A stretch of 64,000 bases of DNA, from contig JAGFIS010000003.1 of NCBI GenBank assembly GCA_024103425.1, positions 53,521 to 117,520 on the forward strand, in the 5' to 3' direction. Position 1 is the first letter of the stretch; each line of letters starts with the position of its first letter. The notes below the pieces were generated by a model that had not been told where the DNA came from, searched no databases, and saw only the letters and a list, made by a program, of their open reading frames with translations. The DNA is from Chitinophagaceae bacterium. Lineage in GTDB: Bacteria; Bacteroidota; Bacteroidia; Chitinophagales; Chitinophagaceae. Positions 48,334 through 57,338 of this stretch are shown one piece after another. A program made the translations under genes and the position numbers.

Positions 48334-50208
48334 ATGGATAGAAACTCCCTGATAGGCTTTTTATTATTGGCGCTTTTGTTTTTCGGATACTTCTATTATA
48401 CAAAGCAAGGACAAATGGCCTATGAGAGAAAGCAACAACAAATAGCTGATTCACTGAGCCGCCTCAAACCCGATACAAATAATACTGCTGCTATTACAGA
48501 CGAACCTGTATTGAATCTTGATTCATTAGCAAAGGTTCAGCAGCATAGTGCACTTGAAGGGATTGTACAGGATTCTTTGAAAGGAGAAGAATTCCACACT
48601 GTTGAAACCCGGCTCGTTAAAGTTATCTTCACGAATAAGGGCGGACAGCCTTCAAAAGTTGAACTCAAAAACTTTAAGACATTTGATGATAAGCCACTGT
48701 TGATTGACAATGGCGAGTTCAATAAAATATCATACAGCATCAATTCTGCAGCTAATAAAACAGTTGAAACCTCTGATGTTTATTTTGACCTCGCAGATGA
48801 CGCAACAACTGTTGACCAGGACGGAAACCACATTGTTACCTACAGGCTTCGCACTGCCGATGGTAAACAAATAGAACACCGTTATAAGCTGGCTCCTGAT
48901 AACTACATGATTGATTTTGATATCAGGCTGATTAACGGCAATGGATTGTTTTCTGATCAGGTTTTGCGATTAAACTGGGATGCACTGGCCACACAGAAAG
49001 AGAGAGGATTGGATTGGGAAACGCAACAGTCGCATGTGAGCTACGTCATGAATGGTGAGTTCGATTATGAAAATTTAGCTCCGGGAAGAAAGAAAGAAAA
49101 AGAGTTTGTCAGCCAGGTAGATTGGGTCGCCCTCAATCAGCAATTCTTCGTTAATGCGATAGTGGCAAAAGACAAGTTTGAAGGAGGAAGTAAGATCCTG
49201 TACGCAACACCAAAAGATACTTCCTTACATATTGTTGCTACGGCAAAAGCCAGCATGCATCTCAAAGTTCCTCAGGGTAATGACGTGAATATTCCGATGC
49301 AGCTGTATTACGGTCCGAGTGATTACAAGATTCTGAAGTCGTACGGCAATCAGATGTTCAACATGGTTCCTCTGGGTACCGGTGTGTTTGCCTTTGTAAA
49401 GTATATTAACCGGGGATTTATTCTTCCCGTTTTCAATGCGTTGGCAAAATATATATCCAACTACGGATTGATTATTGCAATCATGACGATTATTATCCGG
49501 TTGCTGATTTCCCCGCTGACCTATCAAAGCTATCTCAGTGGTGCTAAGATGAAATTGTTGCGCCCGGAAATGGATGCTCTGAAAGAAAAGTATAAAGACG
49601 ATAAGCAGGCGTTTGCGATGGAGCAGATGAAATTATACAGAAGTGCAGGAGTGAATCCTGTCGGCGGATGTATCCCGGCTCTTTTACAGGTACCTATCTT
49701 CTTTGCATTGTATAGCTTCTTTAACTCTAACATTGCGCTTAGAGGCAAGAGTTTCCTTTGGGCAACCGATCTTTCTTCTTATGATTCTATTTTAAACCTG
49801 CCTTTCAATATCCCGATTTATGGGGCACACGTAAGCTTGTTCACATTGTTGGCTACTGTTACCAGCTTGTTGATTACTATTTATGGTATGAGTAACATGC
49901 AGGATACCGGTAACCCAATGATGAAATACATGCCTTACTTCTTCCCAGTAATGCTTCTGGGATTCTTCAACAAAATGCCATCGGCACTTACCTGGTATTA
50001 TACCGTTTCTAACCTGATTACATTGTTAATCCAGTTTGTAATTCAGACCTACATTATAGACCACGAAAAGGTACTGGCAAAGCTTCAGGAGAACAAGCTC
50101 AAACCCAAGAAGAAGAACAAATGGCAGGAAAGAATTGAGGCCATGCAGCGGCAGAATGAGAAGCTGAAGCAGATGCGTGAAAAGGCAGAGTCTAATCGCA
50201 GAAAATAG
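48334..50208 (+). CDS. yidC: Membrane protein insertase YidC
   Basis: 624-aa inner membrane insertase working with or without SecYEG. Start chosen at the ATG at 48334 (MDRNSLIGFLLLALLFFGYF, the first helix); the open frame from 48238 would begin inside the L25 terminator. A large periplasmic domain follows (about 40-350), then the conserved insertase core: RLLISPLTYQSYLSGAKMKL, GVNPVGGCIPALLQVPIFFA and PSALTWYYTVSNLITLLIQF. The core Arg in the first conserved helix is visible. C-terminal tail is rich in Lys and coiled-coil-like, which may touch the ribosome. Confidence 0.95.
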   Translation: MDRNSLIGFLLLALLFFGYFYYTKQGQMAYERKQQQIADSLSRLKPDTNNTAAITDEPVLNLDSLAKVQQHSALEGIVQDSLKGEEFHTVETRLVKVIFTNKGGQPSKVELKNFKTFDDKPLLIDNGEFNKISYSINSAANKTVETSDVYFDLADDATTVDQDGNHIVTYRLRTADGKQIEHRYKLAPDNYMIDFDIRLINGNGLFSDQVLRLNWDALATQKERGLDWETQQSHVSYVMNGEFDYENLAPGRKKEKEFVSQVDWVALNQQFFVNAIVAKDKFEGGSKILYATPKDTSLHIVATAKASMHLKVPQGNDVNIPMQLYYGPSDYKILKSYGNQMFNMVPLGTGVFAFVKYINRGFILPVFNALAKYISNYGLIIAIMTIIIRLLISPLTYQSYLSGAKMKLLRPEMDALKEKYKDDKQAFAMEQMKLYRSAGVNPVGGCIPALLQVPIFFALYSFFNSNIALRGKSFLWATDLSSYDSILNLPFNIPIYGAHVSLFTLLATVTSLLITIYGMSNMQDTGNPMMKYMPYFFPVMLLGFFNKMPSALTWYYTVSNLITLLIQFVIQTYIIDHEKVLAKLQENKLKPKKKNKWQERIEAMQRQNEKLKQMREKAESNRRK

Positions 50209-50288
50209 GGATGCTGCTATACTCTTTTAGGGGCCTTTGCAACTTTTTCAATGCAATTACTATCTTTAGCATAACGAATAATGAATTT

Positions 50289-50942
50289 ATGAAGAAGCAA
50301 TTGCTGATATTGGGTTTTGTATTTTTCCTGTTCGGAAGTGCTAAAGCTCAGAAGATGCTGTCAGAAGGAGTTTTGGTATATAATATGGCAGTTGAGACGG
50401 GTACAGGCCAGGCTAATATGGCCGATATGTTTGACGGTGCTACCACGTCTGTTTACCTGAAGGGTAATATGAGCCGGATGGAACTTGTGAGCGGCCTGGG
50501 AAAAGAAGCTACCATTTATGATGCCGGAACAGGAAAAGCCGTAATTCTTAAAGATTACAGCGGGCAGAAGCTGATGATTACAATGACTCCACAGGATTGG
50601 GAGGCCAATAATAAGAAGTACAGTGACATAACTTTTGAAAATACCGGAGAAACGGCAGTAATTTCAGGTTATAATTGCAAGCAGGCAATAGCTAAGTTAA
50701 GTAACGGCAGCAGTTTCACTGTTTATTATACTGAAGATATTCAACTGAATAATAGGGGCTACGATCCGCAGTTTAAAAACCTGCCCGGCCTGGCTGTCCA
50801 GTATGAAATGAATTCAGGTAAAATGAAGTTTAAATTCACCTTAGACAAGGTGAATTTTGAAACGGTTCCTTCTGCAAAGTTTGAGACTCCTACGTCAGGT
50901 TATCGTGTGATGACCTATCAGGAGACCAAGAACATTAATTAA
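50289..50942 (+). CDS. GLPGLI/DUF4412-like secreted protein
   Basis: 217 aa from the ATG at 50289, chosen for its signal peptide (MKKQLLILGFVFFLFGSAKA); the open frame starts earlier at 50211. The mature part contains GVLVYNMAVETGTGQ, MITMTPQDWEANNKKYSDIT, and the FKNLPGLAVQYE segment that gives the GLPGLI family its name. Exported, likely periplasmic or surface; function unknown. It may be cotranscribed with yidC (80 bases apart, no terminator seen). Confidence 0.75.
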   Translation: MKKQLLILGFVFFLFGSAKAQKMLSEGVLVYNMAVETGTGQANMADMFDGATTSVYLKGNMSRMELVSGLGKEATIYDAGTGKAVILKDYSGQKLMITMTPQDWEANNKKYSDITFENTGETAVISGYNCKQAIAKLSNGSSFTVYYTEDIQLNNRGYDPQFKNLPGLAVQYEMNSGKMKFKFTLDKVNFETVPSAKFETPTSGYRVMTYQETKNIN

Positions 50943-50982
50943 CCGGTCTGACGTTGAATTTTCTTTGAAATTGATTGAATAA

Positions 50983-51017
50983 AAAAAAACGCCGGGAGTA
51001 TTTCTGGCGGTTTTTTT
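50983..51017. terminator. Bidirectional hairpin terminator
   Basis: A run of A, then CGCC (50990-50993) pairing with GGCG (51006-51009), then seven T. It lies between two convergent genes and could end both transcripts. Confidence 0.6.
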
Positions 51018-51033
51018 AATACTTTATGTAAAA

Positions 51034-51390
51034 CTATTTAACCTTAGCTTTTGGTCTGATTACCAGTTTGTAGCCGTCTTTAGTAGTGTATTCGGGCATT
51101 ACAACCTTTTGTTTATAAGGAATGAGGTACACGGTATTACCCTTCTGGTATGATACAAATGCATCAGAAACGATAGTGTTTCCAATCCTCTTTTGATTAA
51201 CAATCTCGCTTCCGCGAAACTGCATTCCCGATTTTAGACTGAGAGAAACCGACTTCTTAACTGATCCGCGCAACTCAATATTCATCTTGGCTTTGCTCTT
51301 TTTAGCGAAGCCACCCCTATCTGCGTATGCGAGGAATCCGACTACACTCAGTGTTCCGGCAATCAACAGTATTTTAGAATATTTCTTCAT
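51034..51390 (-). CDS. Small exported protein, unknown function
   Basis: 118 aa with an N-terminal signal or anchor (MKKYSKILLIAGTLSVVGFLAYA). The remainder is basic and strand-like: KKSVSLSLKSGMQFRGSEIV, FVSYQKGNTVYLIPYKQKVV. It ends KLVIRPKAKVK. No family recognised. Transcribed alone between two convergent or divergent neighbours. Confidence 0.65.
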   Translation of the reverse strand: MKKYSKILLIAGTLSVVGFLAYADRGGFAKKSKAKMNIELRGSVKKSVSLSLKSGMQFRGSEIVNQKRIGNTIVSDAFVSYQKGNTVYLIPYKQKVVMPEYTTKDGYKLVIRPKAKVK

Positions 51391-51544
51391 TGCGGTGCAA
51401 AATTAATCAATTATTAACAGAATTACTAATTTTTTCTAAATTTTTTTTGGGGCTTCTTATATATATCAATACGTCTGATTGGATGCTTTTATTGTGTATT
51501 AGTTTAATGCAATTAATCAGAACTTTGTAGCTATTATTGCAAAT

Positions 51545-52978
51545 ATGGAAGATTACACACCGGAAGGTAGCCGCGAGGAACTGAAGGAGTTGTTGTCGAA
51601 GTACCAGAAAATGAGGTCCGGTAAAGGAACCTATTTTTTAGAAGAAGAGTCGTTTGAGAAGCTTATTGACTATTTTGATGACAATGATCAACTCCACAAG
51701 GCTATTGAAGCAGCTAATCATGGGATCGACCAATATCCGTACTCCTCGCTTCTGCTGATCAAGAAGGCAGACTTGATGATTGCGGACAGGCAGTATTCTG
51801 AAGCTCTCGATGTGCTTGAAAAGGTTTCTGTACTGGATAATACGGATACCAACCTCTATATTCTGAAGATTGAAGCCTACCTGGCTTTAGGCATGGGAGA
51901 GAAGGCGCTGGCCTTATTTGAGGATGCCCTGGCTCTGTTTGAAGGGAAGGAAAGGGTGGAGTTTCTCTTTGATGTTGCCGATGTGTTTGACGATTACGAA
52001 GAAACGGAGCATGTGTTCTTATGCTTGAAATTGATCCTTGACCAGGAACCCAACAACCAGGAAGCGTTATACAAAATTTGTTTCTGGACGGACTATTTGG
52101 AGAAATTTGAAGAGAGCATCGAACTGCATAAAAAGATAATCGATGCTCATCCCTATAATCATTTAGCCTGGTTCAATCTCGGCACGGCTTTTCAGGGGCT
52201 CAAGCTATATGAAAAAGCAATAGATGCCTACCAGTATTCCATTGCTATTGACGACAAATTTGATTATGCTTACAGAAATCTTGGCGATGCCTATATAAGA
52301 ATCAGGAAATATCACGAAGCCATTGAGGCGCTTGAAAAGGTGCTTGAGCTTTCTATTCCTGAGGATGTAATTTATGAGGCATTGGGCTACTGTTTTGAAA
52401 AGACGAAAAATTACTCTCAAGCGCGTGTACACTATCGCAAAGCGATCCATCTGAAACAAGGTGACAGCCAATTGTATTATCGTGTAGGCCTTACCTTTAT
52501 GAAAGAAGAAAACTTTGTGGGGGCAATGCCATACTTAGAAACGGCATTGTCGATTCAACCCTCGAATGTCGATTTCAAATTTGCAATGGCACAGTGCTGC
52601 GAACATACAGGGATATTGAAACAGGCCTTCGAATATTATAACGACTTTATCTCTTCCCGTCCGAAAAGCGTGAAAGGATGGAAAGCGCTTATTCACTGTT
52701 TATATTCTTATGGATTTTATGAAGAGGGTATAAACCAGGCAGGATTAGGCTATGCAATTACCGAAAAACCTGTCTTTAAGTATTACAAGGCATCCGGACT
52801 TTTTCGTTTTGGAAAAGTGAAGGAAGGATTGGTGTGGCTGGAGTTGGCACTGGTAGATGCTCCCCATCTATTCAAAGAGTTCGCATCACTGGATCCCGAA
52901 TCACTCCAAAGGACTTCGGTGGTAAGACTGGTCAACTCCTATCTGCCCAAAAAGAAGTCAAAAACGAAGAAGAAATAA
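51545..52978 (+). CDS. Tetratricopeptide repeat protein
   Basis: 477-aa protein made almost wholly of TPR helices; no signal peptide, so cytoplasmic. Repeats are readable through the protein, e.g. HLAWFNLGTAFQGLKLYEKA, YAYRNLGDAYIRIRKYHEAI, VIYEALGYCFEKTKNYSQAR and QLYYRVGLTFMKEENFVGAM, each about 34 residues. C-terminal tail is Lys-rich (PKKKSKTKKK). Such proteins mediate protein-protein contact; partner unknown. The next gene follows after 61 bases in the same direction but has its own -7 box. Confidence 0.88.
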   Translation: MEDYTPEGSREELKELLSKYQKMRSGKGTYFLEEESFEKLIDYFDDNDQLHKAIEAANHGIDQYPYSSLLLIKKADLMIADRQYSEALDVLEKVSVLDNTDTNLYILKIEAYLALGMGEKALALFEDALALFEGKERVEFLFDVADVFDDYEETEHVFLCLKLILDQEPNNQEALYKICFWTDYLEKFEESIELHKKIIDAHPYNHLAWFNLGTAFQGLKLYEKAIDAYQYSIAIDDKFDYAYRNLGDAYIRIRKYHEAIEALEKVLELSIPEDVIYEALGYCFEKTKNYSQARVHYRKAIHLKQGDSQLYYRVGLTFMKEENFVGAMPYLETALSIQPSNVDFKFAMAQCCEHTGILKQAFEYYNDFISSRPKSVKGWKALIHCLYSYGFYEEGINQAGLGYAITEKPVFKYYKASGLFRFGKVKEGLVWLELALVDAPHLFKEFASLDPESLQRTSVVRLVNSYLPKKKSKTKKK

Positions 52979-53007
52979 CTTTTTCCCGAAAACCGCGATT
53001 TGGAATT

Positions 53008-53015
53008 TATCTTTG
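53008..53015 (+). promoter_or_regulatory. -7 box of the ComA-like gene
   Basis: TATCTTTG, exact consensus, 24 bases before the ATG at 53040. Confidence 0.45.
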
Positions 53016-53039
53016 CGGCGTTCTAAATTATGGCTTCAG

Positions 53040-53807
53040 ATGAATTTTAAACTTACTCAAATCCCCGAAAGATTAACTAAACCACGTACTTATGGCCTCA
53101 CCATGGTGATGGATAAAGGCTTAAGTGTAGAAGAGGCAAGAAACCTGATTAGTGCGGCAGGGCCTTATCTCGATATTATTAAATTGGGTTTCGGAACGGC
53201 TTATGTTACACCCAACCTCAGGGAGAAAATTGAGTTGTACAAGAAGGCGGATATTCATGTGTATTTCGGCGGAACCCTTTTTGAAGCCTTTTTTATAAGA
53301 AATCAGTTTGATGATTATATCGCCCTCTGTAAGGATTATGGAATTGATTATATGGAGGTGAGCGATGGTTCAATTACAATCCCGCATACTGAAAAGTGTG
53401 GTTATATAGAAAAGCTGACCAAGCACGGAACGGTGCTGAGTGAAGTGGGAAGTAAAGATGCCACTAATATTATCCCGCCCTATAAATGGATAGAATTGAT
53501 GAAGGCCGAACTGGAAGCGGGTTCCACTTACGTGATTGCCGAAGCTAGAGAATCAGGTAATGTGGGTATCTACCGCGGAACCGGAGAGGTGAGGGAAGGT
53601 CTGGTACAGGAAATCCTGACACAAATCCCTGCTGAAAGAATCATGTGGGAGGCGCCTAAGAAGGCCCAGCAACTCTACTTTCTGAATCTGTTAGGATGCA
53701 ATGTGAATCTGGGTAATATTAGTCCGCAGGAAATTATTCCGCTGGAAGCAATGAGAATCGGACTGAGAGGCGACACATTCCACTTGTATCTCGATAAACA
53801 AGCATGA
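53040..53807 (+). CDS. Phosphosulfolactate synthase (ComA family)
   Basis: 255-aa TIM-barrel protein that in its family adds sulfite to phosphoenolpyruvate to give phosphosulfolactate. Seen: KPRTYGLTMVMDKGLSVEEA, DIIKLGFGTAYV, HVYFGGTLFEAFFIR, YMEVSDGSITIPHTEKCGYI, VIAEARESGNVGIYRGTGEV. Start at the ATG at 53040 (9 residues inside the longer open frame). In archaea the product leads to coenzyme M; in bacteria such genes may feed sulfolactate or sulfonolipid routes (inference). Its last codons overlap aroE in an ATGA, so the two are coupled. Confidence 0.85.
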   Translation: MNFKLTQIPERLTKPRTYGLTMVMDKGLSVEEARNLISAAGPYLDIIKLGFGTAYVTPNLREKIELYKKADIHVYFGGTLFEAFFIRNQFDDYIALCKDYGIDYMEVSDGSITIPHTEKCGYIEKLTKHGTVLSEVGSKDATNIIPPYKWIELMKAELEAGSTYVIAEARESGNVGIYRGTGEVREGLVQEILTQIPAERIMWEAPKKAQQLYFLNLLGCNVNLGNISPQEIIPLEAMRIGLRGDTFHLYLDKQA

Positions 53808-54535
53808 AAACCTACGGTCTTTTAGGGTATCCCTTAGGACATTCTTTTTCCAGGAATTTTTTCAAAGAAAAGTTTGAAAAGGAGCAGATAATCGGCTGTG
53901 AATATGTCAATTTCCCTTTTTCGGATATGAAAGAGGCAATTGATGCCTTGCGTGGTAATGCTGATCTGCAAGGGTTCAATATTACCATACCTCATAAGGT
54001 CAATATCCTGGCTTATCTGGATAGTATGGAGAGCGTTTGTGCAGAGATCCGGTCTTGTAACTGTGTGAAAGTTGAGCAGGAGAAGTGGAGAGGTTTTAAT
54101 ACGGATGTGACAGGGTTTGAAAATTCATTGCGCCCGTTTCTGAAACCTGAACATAAAAAGGCCCTGGTATTGGGAACAGGTGGAGCATCTAAGGCTGTCA
54201 ATTTTGTGCTTCAAAAACTGGGTATAGAGGTGCTTGAGGTTTCGAGAATGCGAAGAGGAAAAATTTTGTCTTACTCCGATTTAGATAAGGAAATACTCGC
54301 CACTCATACATTGTGGGTGAACACAACTCCTGTGGGGATGGCACCGCACACCGAAGAAACATTGCCGCTGGATTTTAATATGCTAACGCCGGATCATCTT
54401 GTTTACGACCTTATTTATAATCCGGAAAAAACAAGACTGCTGCAGATTGCAGAAGAAAAAGGGGCCGCAATAAAGAACGGTTTAGAAATGCTGGTTATTC
54501 AGGCAGAAGAAAGCTGGAGTATTTGGAACAGTTGA
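53804..54535 (+). CDS. aroE: Shikimate dehydrogenase
   Basis: 243-aa NADPH-dependent enzyme reducing 3-dehydroshikimate in the chorismate pathway. N-terminal substrate domain: YPLGHSFSRNFF, GFNITIPHKVNILAYLD with the catalytic Lys, and FNTDVTGFENSL with the catalytic Asp. Nucleotide-binding part: ALVLGTGGASKAVNFVLQKL. Also NTTPVGMAPH, VYDLIYNPEKT and IKNGLEMLVIQAEESW. Shorter than typical but complete. ATGA overlap with the ComA-like gene. Confidence 0.95.
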   Translation: MKTYGLLGYPLGHSFSRNFFKEKFEKEQIIGCEYVNFPFSDMKEAIDALRGNADLQGFNITIPHKVNILAYLDSMESVCAEIRSCNCVKVEQEKWRGFNTDVTGFENSLRPFLKPEHKKALVLGTGGASKAVNFVLQKLGIEVLEVSRMRRGKILSYSDLDKEILATHTLWVNTTPVGMAPHTEETLPLDFNMLTPDHLVYDLIYNPEKTRLLQIAEEKGAAIKNGLEMLVIQAEESWSIWNS

Positions 54536-54539
54536 ATAA

Positions 54540-54971
54540 TTACTCCAGAATACGCTTCAGATCATCAGTCATGGCAGCCACACGCCGCTTCTCGTAATCA
54601 AAACATACCATTGTAGTTTGTGCAATAGCAATCAGGGTATGCTCATTATTTCTGTTTGCTGAAATTTTATAGATAAGCTCGAAGCTGAGTTTTGAAGTGA
54701 TAATCGGGTAGATACTGATTTCCAGTTCATCTCCGTAGAAACTTTCCTTTTTGAAAGCGACAGCAATGTCGCTCATGATGAGAGCAGTTCCGCCGGCATT
54801 GAGTTCAGAGAATCCGTACTGCTTCAAAAATTGCATTCTCGCTTCGTGGATGATGGAAACCATGGAATCATTACCCACGTGGTTACCGTAATTGACATCC
54901 GTAATGCGTACCGGTATATGAACGCAACATTTAGGTTCTGATCCGGGAATTTCTATTTGGATTCTGGCCAT
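54540..54971 (-). CDS. Acyl-CoA thioesterase, 4HBT (hotdog) family
   Basis: 143-aa hotdog protein. Core: HIPVRITDVNYGNHVGNDSM, typical of 4-hydroxybenzoyl-CoA thioesterase-like enzymes with the Asp/Asn active site, then RMQFLKQYGFSEL and LELIYKISANRNN-like strands (SFELIYKISA). I chose the ATG at 54971; an upstream TTG at 55013 would overlap the anti-sigma gene. Follows that gene by 38 bases and may be cotranscribed with it. Thioester substrate unknown. Confidence 0.8.
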   Translation of the reverse strand: MARIQIEIPGSEPKCCVHIPVRITDVNYGNHVGNDSMVSIIHEARMQFLKQYGFSELNAGGTALIMSDIAVAFKKESFYGDELEISIYPIITSKLSFELIYKISANRNNEHTLIAIAQTTMVCFDYEKRRVAAMTDDLKRILE

Positions 54972-55009
54972 GATGTCTCTCTTTAGGGTTTTTAGTTCCC
55001 GGAAAAACG

Positions 55010-55579
55010 TCAATGATTGCCCTCATATTCAGACATTTCCATCAGCATTTCCATAAGCCCGACGGGTGAGGATGACATGTTGTTATTAAGCATTATTTTC
55101 TGCCACTGATCCACCTGCTTATTCCATTTAGGTTTCGGAGGGAACTCTCCGTCAGCAGACAGAATCAGTGTAGCGGCTTTAGGAGATATTCTTACGGGCT
55201 CTCCCTCCGGTCCGGAAACAATAAGGTATTGCTGTCCTGAATCTAATTTCCCGGCTAGTAATTTTTGATTTACCGGCGCATTAATAATGTTCTCTAAAAC
55301 TTCATTGTTTTTCTCTATGTTGGTGGCAGGAGTTGTAATCCCCGTAGTAGAAGCAGTCTGAACGGTTTGCGGGTCGGAATTGTTGCTGACAAACACGAAG
55401 TTAATCAGCAGAAGAACAACTGCTGCTGCAACTGCGGTAAGAAGGGCTATGGTGCGCACCCTGTTTCTCTTGTGCATCTGCACTACTTTTCCTGAATCAA
55501 GTTTTTCAGAAATAGCATCCCACATATCTGCAGGGGGTGTTTCTTCAAAATGATACAGCTTTTCTTGAACTGTCTTCAT
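55010..55579 (-). CDS. Probable anti-sigma factor with one membrane helix
   Basis: 189 aa. N-terminal cytoplasmic part (LYHFEETPPADMWDAISEKL) then basic residues and one membrane helix (IALLTAVAAAVVLLLINFVF, about residues 46-65) and an external tail. The gene follows the ECF sigma factor by 14 bases, the classic layout for a membrane-bound inhibitor of that factor. No ZAS zinc motif is seen, so the call rests on position and topology. Confidence 0.65.
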   Translation of the reverse strand: MKTVQEKLYHFEETPPADMWDAISEKLDSGKVVQMHKRNRVRTIALLTAVAAAVVLLLINFVFVSNNSDPQTVQTASTTGITTPATNIEKNNEVLENIINAPVNQKLLAGKLDSGQQYLIVSGPEGEPVRISPKAATLILSADGEFPPKPKWNKQVDQWQKIMLNNNMSSSPVGLMEMLMEMSEYEGNH

Positions 55580-55593
55580 GATGATAATGCTTT

Positions 55594-56157
55594 TTAATCT
55601 CTTAACGTATTGTAATGTTTTTGTATGATCTTCTTTAAGAGTGCCTTGGCCCTTGCGAGTTGTGATTTGCTGGTACCTTCTGAGATACCGAGCATATCGG
55701 CGATTTCCTTATGGTTGTAGCCTTCCACAACATGCAGGTTGAATACTGTTTTGTACCCGGGCGATAACTCATTCACCAGCTTTACAATATCTTTAGCCGC
55801 CAGCATATCCAGGGCATCCAGATTTGTATCCTCTGCCGTATTTTCATGTGCTTCGCTGATATTATAAGACTTCGCCTTCTTCCGGTAATGTTCAATACAG
55901 GTGTTTACGAATATTCTCCTGATCCATCCCTCAAAAGATCCCTCGCCTCTGAATTTAGACAGGTTGGTAAATACGCGTATAAAACCTTCCTGCAGAATAT
56001 CGTTTGCATCGTTTGTATTGCCTGCATACCTCAAACAGACACCATACATTTTTGAAGCAAACCTGTCATAAAGCATTCGCTGGCTTAAGCGATCGCCTTC
56101 AATGCACCGCTCTATTAAGTCGCTTTCCGAGAGAGAATGGTTGCTTTCTGTTGTCAA
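55594..56157 (-). CDS. ECF-type sigma-70 family sigma factor
   Basis: 187 aa with region 2 (DANDILQEGFIRVFTNLSKF, SFEGWIRRIFVNTCIEHYRK) and region 4 (LSPGYKTVFNLHVVEGYNHK, IADMLGISEGTSKSQLARAK). Bacteroidota-type ECF factor. First gene of an operon with the putative anti-sigma factor 14 bases on. Target promoters not identifiable here. Confidence 0.92.
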   Translation of the reverse strand: MTTESNHSLSESDLIERCIEGDRLSQRMLYDRFASKMYGVCLRYAGNTNDANDILQEGFIRVFTNLSKFRGEGSFEGWIRRIFVNTCIEHYRKKAKSYNISEAHENTAEDTNLDALDMLAAKDIVKLVNELSPGYKTVFNLHVVEGYNHKEIADMLGISEGTSKSQLARAKALLKKIIQKHYNTLRD

Positions 56158-56199
56158 AATTTTTTCTTTGCTTGAAGAGTTAAAGATATAGATTGTCGC

Positions 56200-56784
56200 T
56201 TATTTATCTCGCTTGTTGAGGAAAGTGATGAGCTTTTCGGTCGCCTTCCTCCTGTGGCTGAAAAGGTTTTTTTCTTCAAGGTCCATTTCTGCAAAGGTTT
56301 TCAGGCTGCCATCGGGTACAAAAACGCTGTCGTAACCAAATCCTTTTTCTCCCCTCCGTGAGAAAGTGATAGTACCCGGACAGATACCATCGAAGATGAA
56401 TCTCTCGCCGTCGAGAATCAGGCAGATGATGGTCAGAAACCGGGCTCTTCTGTCGGTTTGCCCCTCCATTTTTCCGAGGAGTTTGTCGATGTTTGCTTCA
56501 AAATCGTGCGCTTCGCCCGCATATCTCGCACTTCTGACTCCCGGCTCACCGCCTAAAGCATGTACTTCCAATCCGGTATCTTCTGCAAAGCAGTTCTTCC
56601 CTGTTTTCTCGTATATAACCCTTGCCTTCTCAATGGCATTTTCATAGATGGTGTTATAAGGTTCGGGAATATCTTCGTTTAATCCTAACTGTGAGAGAGA
56701 TAGTATAAAGAAGTCACCGGTCAGTAAGGGAATCACTTCTTTTACTTTATTTTCATTGTGTGTGGCAAAGATGAGTTCTGTCAT
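56200..56784 (-). CDS. rdgB: Non-canonical purine NTP pyrophosphatase (RdgB/HAM1)
   Basis: 194-aa house-cleaning enzyme that removes ITP, dITP and XTP from the nucleotide pool. Start chosen at the ATG at 56784 (MTELIFATHNENKVKEV, the conserved opening); the frame runs further upstream into the neighbouring gene. Motifs: FATHNENK, FAEDTGLEVHALGGEPGVRS, EKGFGYDSVFVPDG and FSHRRKATEKL at the C-terminus. Starts 25 bases after the preceding gene of unknown function. Confidence 0.93.
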   Translation of the reverse strand: MTELIFATHNENKVKEVIPLLTGDFFILSLSQLGLNEDIPEPYNTIYENAIEKARVIYEKTGKNCFAEDTGLEVHALGGEPGVRSARYAGEAHDFEANIDKLLGKMEGQTDRRARFLTIICLILDGERFIFDGICPGTITFSRRGEKGFGYDSVFVPDGSLKTFAEMDLEEKNLFSHRRKATEKLITFLNKRDK

Positions 56785-56809
56785 ATTAATTGAGGCCGAC
56801 AAGTGTGGC

Positions 56810-57286
56810 TTAAAGGTTGAATTGTTGCTTGAGAGCACTCCAGAGAGCTTTCTTTCTTTCAATATCATTATTCAGGTTAGAGAGTGGGAGCGTTTTAACG
56901 ATGGTGCAGTCTGCGGCTTGTAATAATTGCTCATCCGCATCTTTTACAGAGAGTTTAATTGCTCCATGAGGAACACCGAAGAAAATGGCTTTTTGGGTCT
57001 TAAGCTGTGCAATCATTTCGGGTACTGATACTTCCTGTTCTCTGAGATTGACTAGGGCAATATCATCAATAGTCAGCTTGCAAGCTTTTATCAGATTGTT
57101 CAAGAGTTCCTCTTCGGTTGCTTTAAGGTCTCCGACGATGTCGATCAAAACCAGTACATGCTTGTGATTTTTTCCTTTGAAAAGTATTTTCTTATCAGTA
57201 GTAATCTTCTTTTCAAGGTTGATAATTCCTGTGGGATACAGCTTTTGAATTGTGTTAAATGGTAAAATGATATTATCTATCGACAT
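56810..57286 (-). CDS. Conserved protein of unknown function
   Basis: 158 aa from the ATG at 57286 (MSIDNIILPFNTIQKLYPTG); the frame is open upstream to 57328, but those residues look noncoding. No signal peptide. The middle reads HKHVLVLIDIVGDLKATEEE and LKTQKAIFFGVPHGAIKLSV, an alpha/beta pattern. No family recognised. It lies 25 bases before rdgB on the same strand and is divergent from ilvE, with 52 bases between starts. Confidence 0.7.
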   Translation of the reverse strand: MSIDNIILPFNTIQKLYPTGIINLEKKITTDKKILFKGKNHKHVLVLIDIVGDLKATEEELLNNLIKACKLTIDDIALVNLREQEVSVPEMIAQLKTQKAIFFGVPHGAIKLSVKDADEQLLQAADCTIVKTLPLSNLNNDIERKKALWSALKQQFNL

Positions 57287-57338
57287 CGTTTCGGTGTAAT
57301 TTTTGTTTCTTTGCTTGTAACCAAACAAAAATAAGGAT

